Part shown: piece by piece, positions 5,177-5,635 of the stretch
Numbering within the stretch: the first letter of the stretch is position 1
How the letters are laid out: every line of letters starts with the position of its first letter
DNA from: Candidatus Adiutrix sp.
Lineage (GTDB): Bacteria; Desulfobacterota; Desulfarculia; Adiutricales; Adiutricaceae
DNA: 5,635 nt
Assembly (NCBI GenBank): GCA_031285975.1
Contig: JAITVE010000199.1
Location: forward strand, 1-5,635
Direction of reading: 5' to 3'
Notes under the pieces: model-generated
The model's input: the letters and a program-made list of their open reading frames with translations, nothing else
Database searches by the model: none
Told to the model about the DNA's origin: nothing
Made by a program: the position numbers and the translations under genes

Positions 5177-5635
5177 TTGAGCGTATTTTTAACCATACTG
5201 GCTGTTTTGACGGCGATTGTGCTGGCGCTGGAAGCGCGCCGGCGCTACCGCCGCGCTTCCGGCCGCCTGGGACGGCCTCGCGGCGGTACGGCTCCGGCCC
5301 CTCGCGGCGTGGGCGGCCCCCTGAACCTGGAGCGTCAGTCCCTGCGCGGCGGCGGGCGAAAAACTCCGGGCCGGGGCTCCCGTCACCTGGCCGGGCCGAT
5401 GGTGGTGGGGCTGGTGTTCGTTTTTATGGGGGCCTGGCTGGTGCTGTCCTATTTCGCGCCGGACGCGGAAACCGCCGCCGGGCAGCCCGCGGCCCAGACC
5501 GCTGCCGCGCCCGTCCCGGCCCCGACCACCCCGGTGCAGGGCGGCCGTTTGACCGGGCAGGATTCCCCGGCTTTCGCGCCCGCGCCCTCCGGCTCCATGG
5601 CCGGGGCGGCCACGGCCGTGGCCCTGCCCGCCACG
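5177..5635 (+). CDS. membrane protein of unknown function with Arg-rich loop, 3' end outside the window
   Basis: I do not recognise this protein. The frame is open for 153 codons to the window end. The start is TTG 5177, supported by AGAGG (5164-5168) 8 bases upstream. Residues 2-18 are a membrane helix (SVFLTILAVLTAIVLAL). Residues 19-72 are Arg/Gly/Pro-rich and strongly positive, so probably cytoplasmic. Residues 74-93 are a second helix (VVGLVFVFMGAWLVLSYF). After residue 94 a long Ala/Pro/Thr-rich linker would lie in the periplasm and usually leads to a folded domain, which is not in the window. The 25-bp gap to pssA suggests co-transcription. An internal ATG at residue 75 would leave a single-pass protein but has no ribosome site. 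A long minus-strand frame opposite the end is a GC-driven shadow. Confidence 0.65.
   Translation, partial: MSVFLTILAVLTAIVLALEARRRYRRASGRLGRPRGGTAPAPRGVGGPLNLERQSLRGGGRKTPGRGSRHLAGPMVVGLVFVFMGAWLVLSYFAPDAETAAGQPAAQTAAAPVPAPTTPVQGGRLTGQDSPAFAPAPSGSMAGAATAVALPAT

Noticed and set aside
4279..5196. 305-codon minus-strand frame opposite pssA
   Set aside because: pssA has the complete catalytic motif; the minus frame is a codon-bias shadow rich in Gln, Arg and Gly.
1..5635. CRISPR array, insertion sequence or transposase
   Set aside because: No regularly spaced identical repeats, no transposase frame and no terminal inverted repeats were seen.

Overview
The window is a high-GC bacterial chromosome segment (GC-rich third codon positions, TGA/TAG stops, short operon spacings). 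All genes I can support are on the + strand. The threonine synthase type, the long U32 protein and the overall codon use fit a sulfate-reducing Desulfovibrionaceae (Desulfovibrio/Bilophila-like) bacterium. That placement rests on recalled family resemblance, not on a search.

Region 1 (1-3307) is a housekeeping block. It opens inside thrC (threonine synthase), whose frame is cut by one in-frame TGA at 133-135; the frame on both sides is otherwise intact. The thrC stop overlaps by 8 bp the ATG of a 797-residue U32-family protein. U32 proteins with this signature are Fe-S enzymes or factors that hydroxylate RNA (RlhA, TrhP) or serve ubiquinone synthesis (UbiU/UbiV). This one carries an unusual Arg/Pro/Lys-rich, internally repeated N-terminal tail of about 100 residues and a second C-terminal barrel-like half without the cysteine cluster.

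Region 2 (3308-4323) looks like a small accessory insert. A control region with a direct repeat, a palindrome and -35-like elements precedes two overlapping small genes. The first encodes an unrecognised 72-residue protein and the second a DUF2335-type two-helix membrane protein. They end in a strong terminator. Next comes a promoter-like sequence, a short hairpin and a second, near-perfect terminator, which together look like an independent RNA of about 80 nt. An AT-rich stretch with an 18-codon mini-ORF and two extended -10 promoter elements follows and leads into pssA.

Region 3 (4324-5635) holds pssA (phosphatidylserine synthase, complete, with a textbook CDP-alcohol phosphotransferase motif). 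It is followed after 25 bp by a TTG-started membrane protein of unknown function that runs off the window. The best candidates for something new are the interrupted thrC, the putative small RNA behind the DUF2335 module, the DUF2335 gene pair itself and the repeat tail on the U32 protein.
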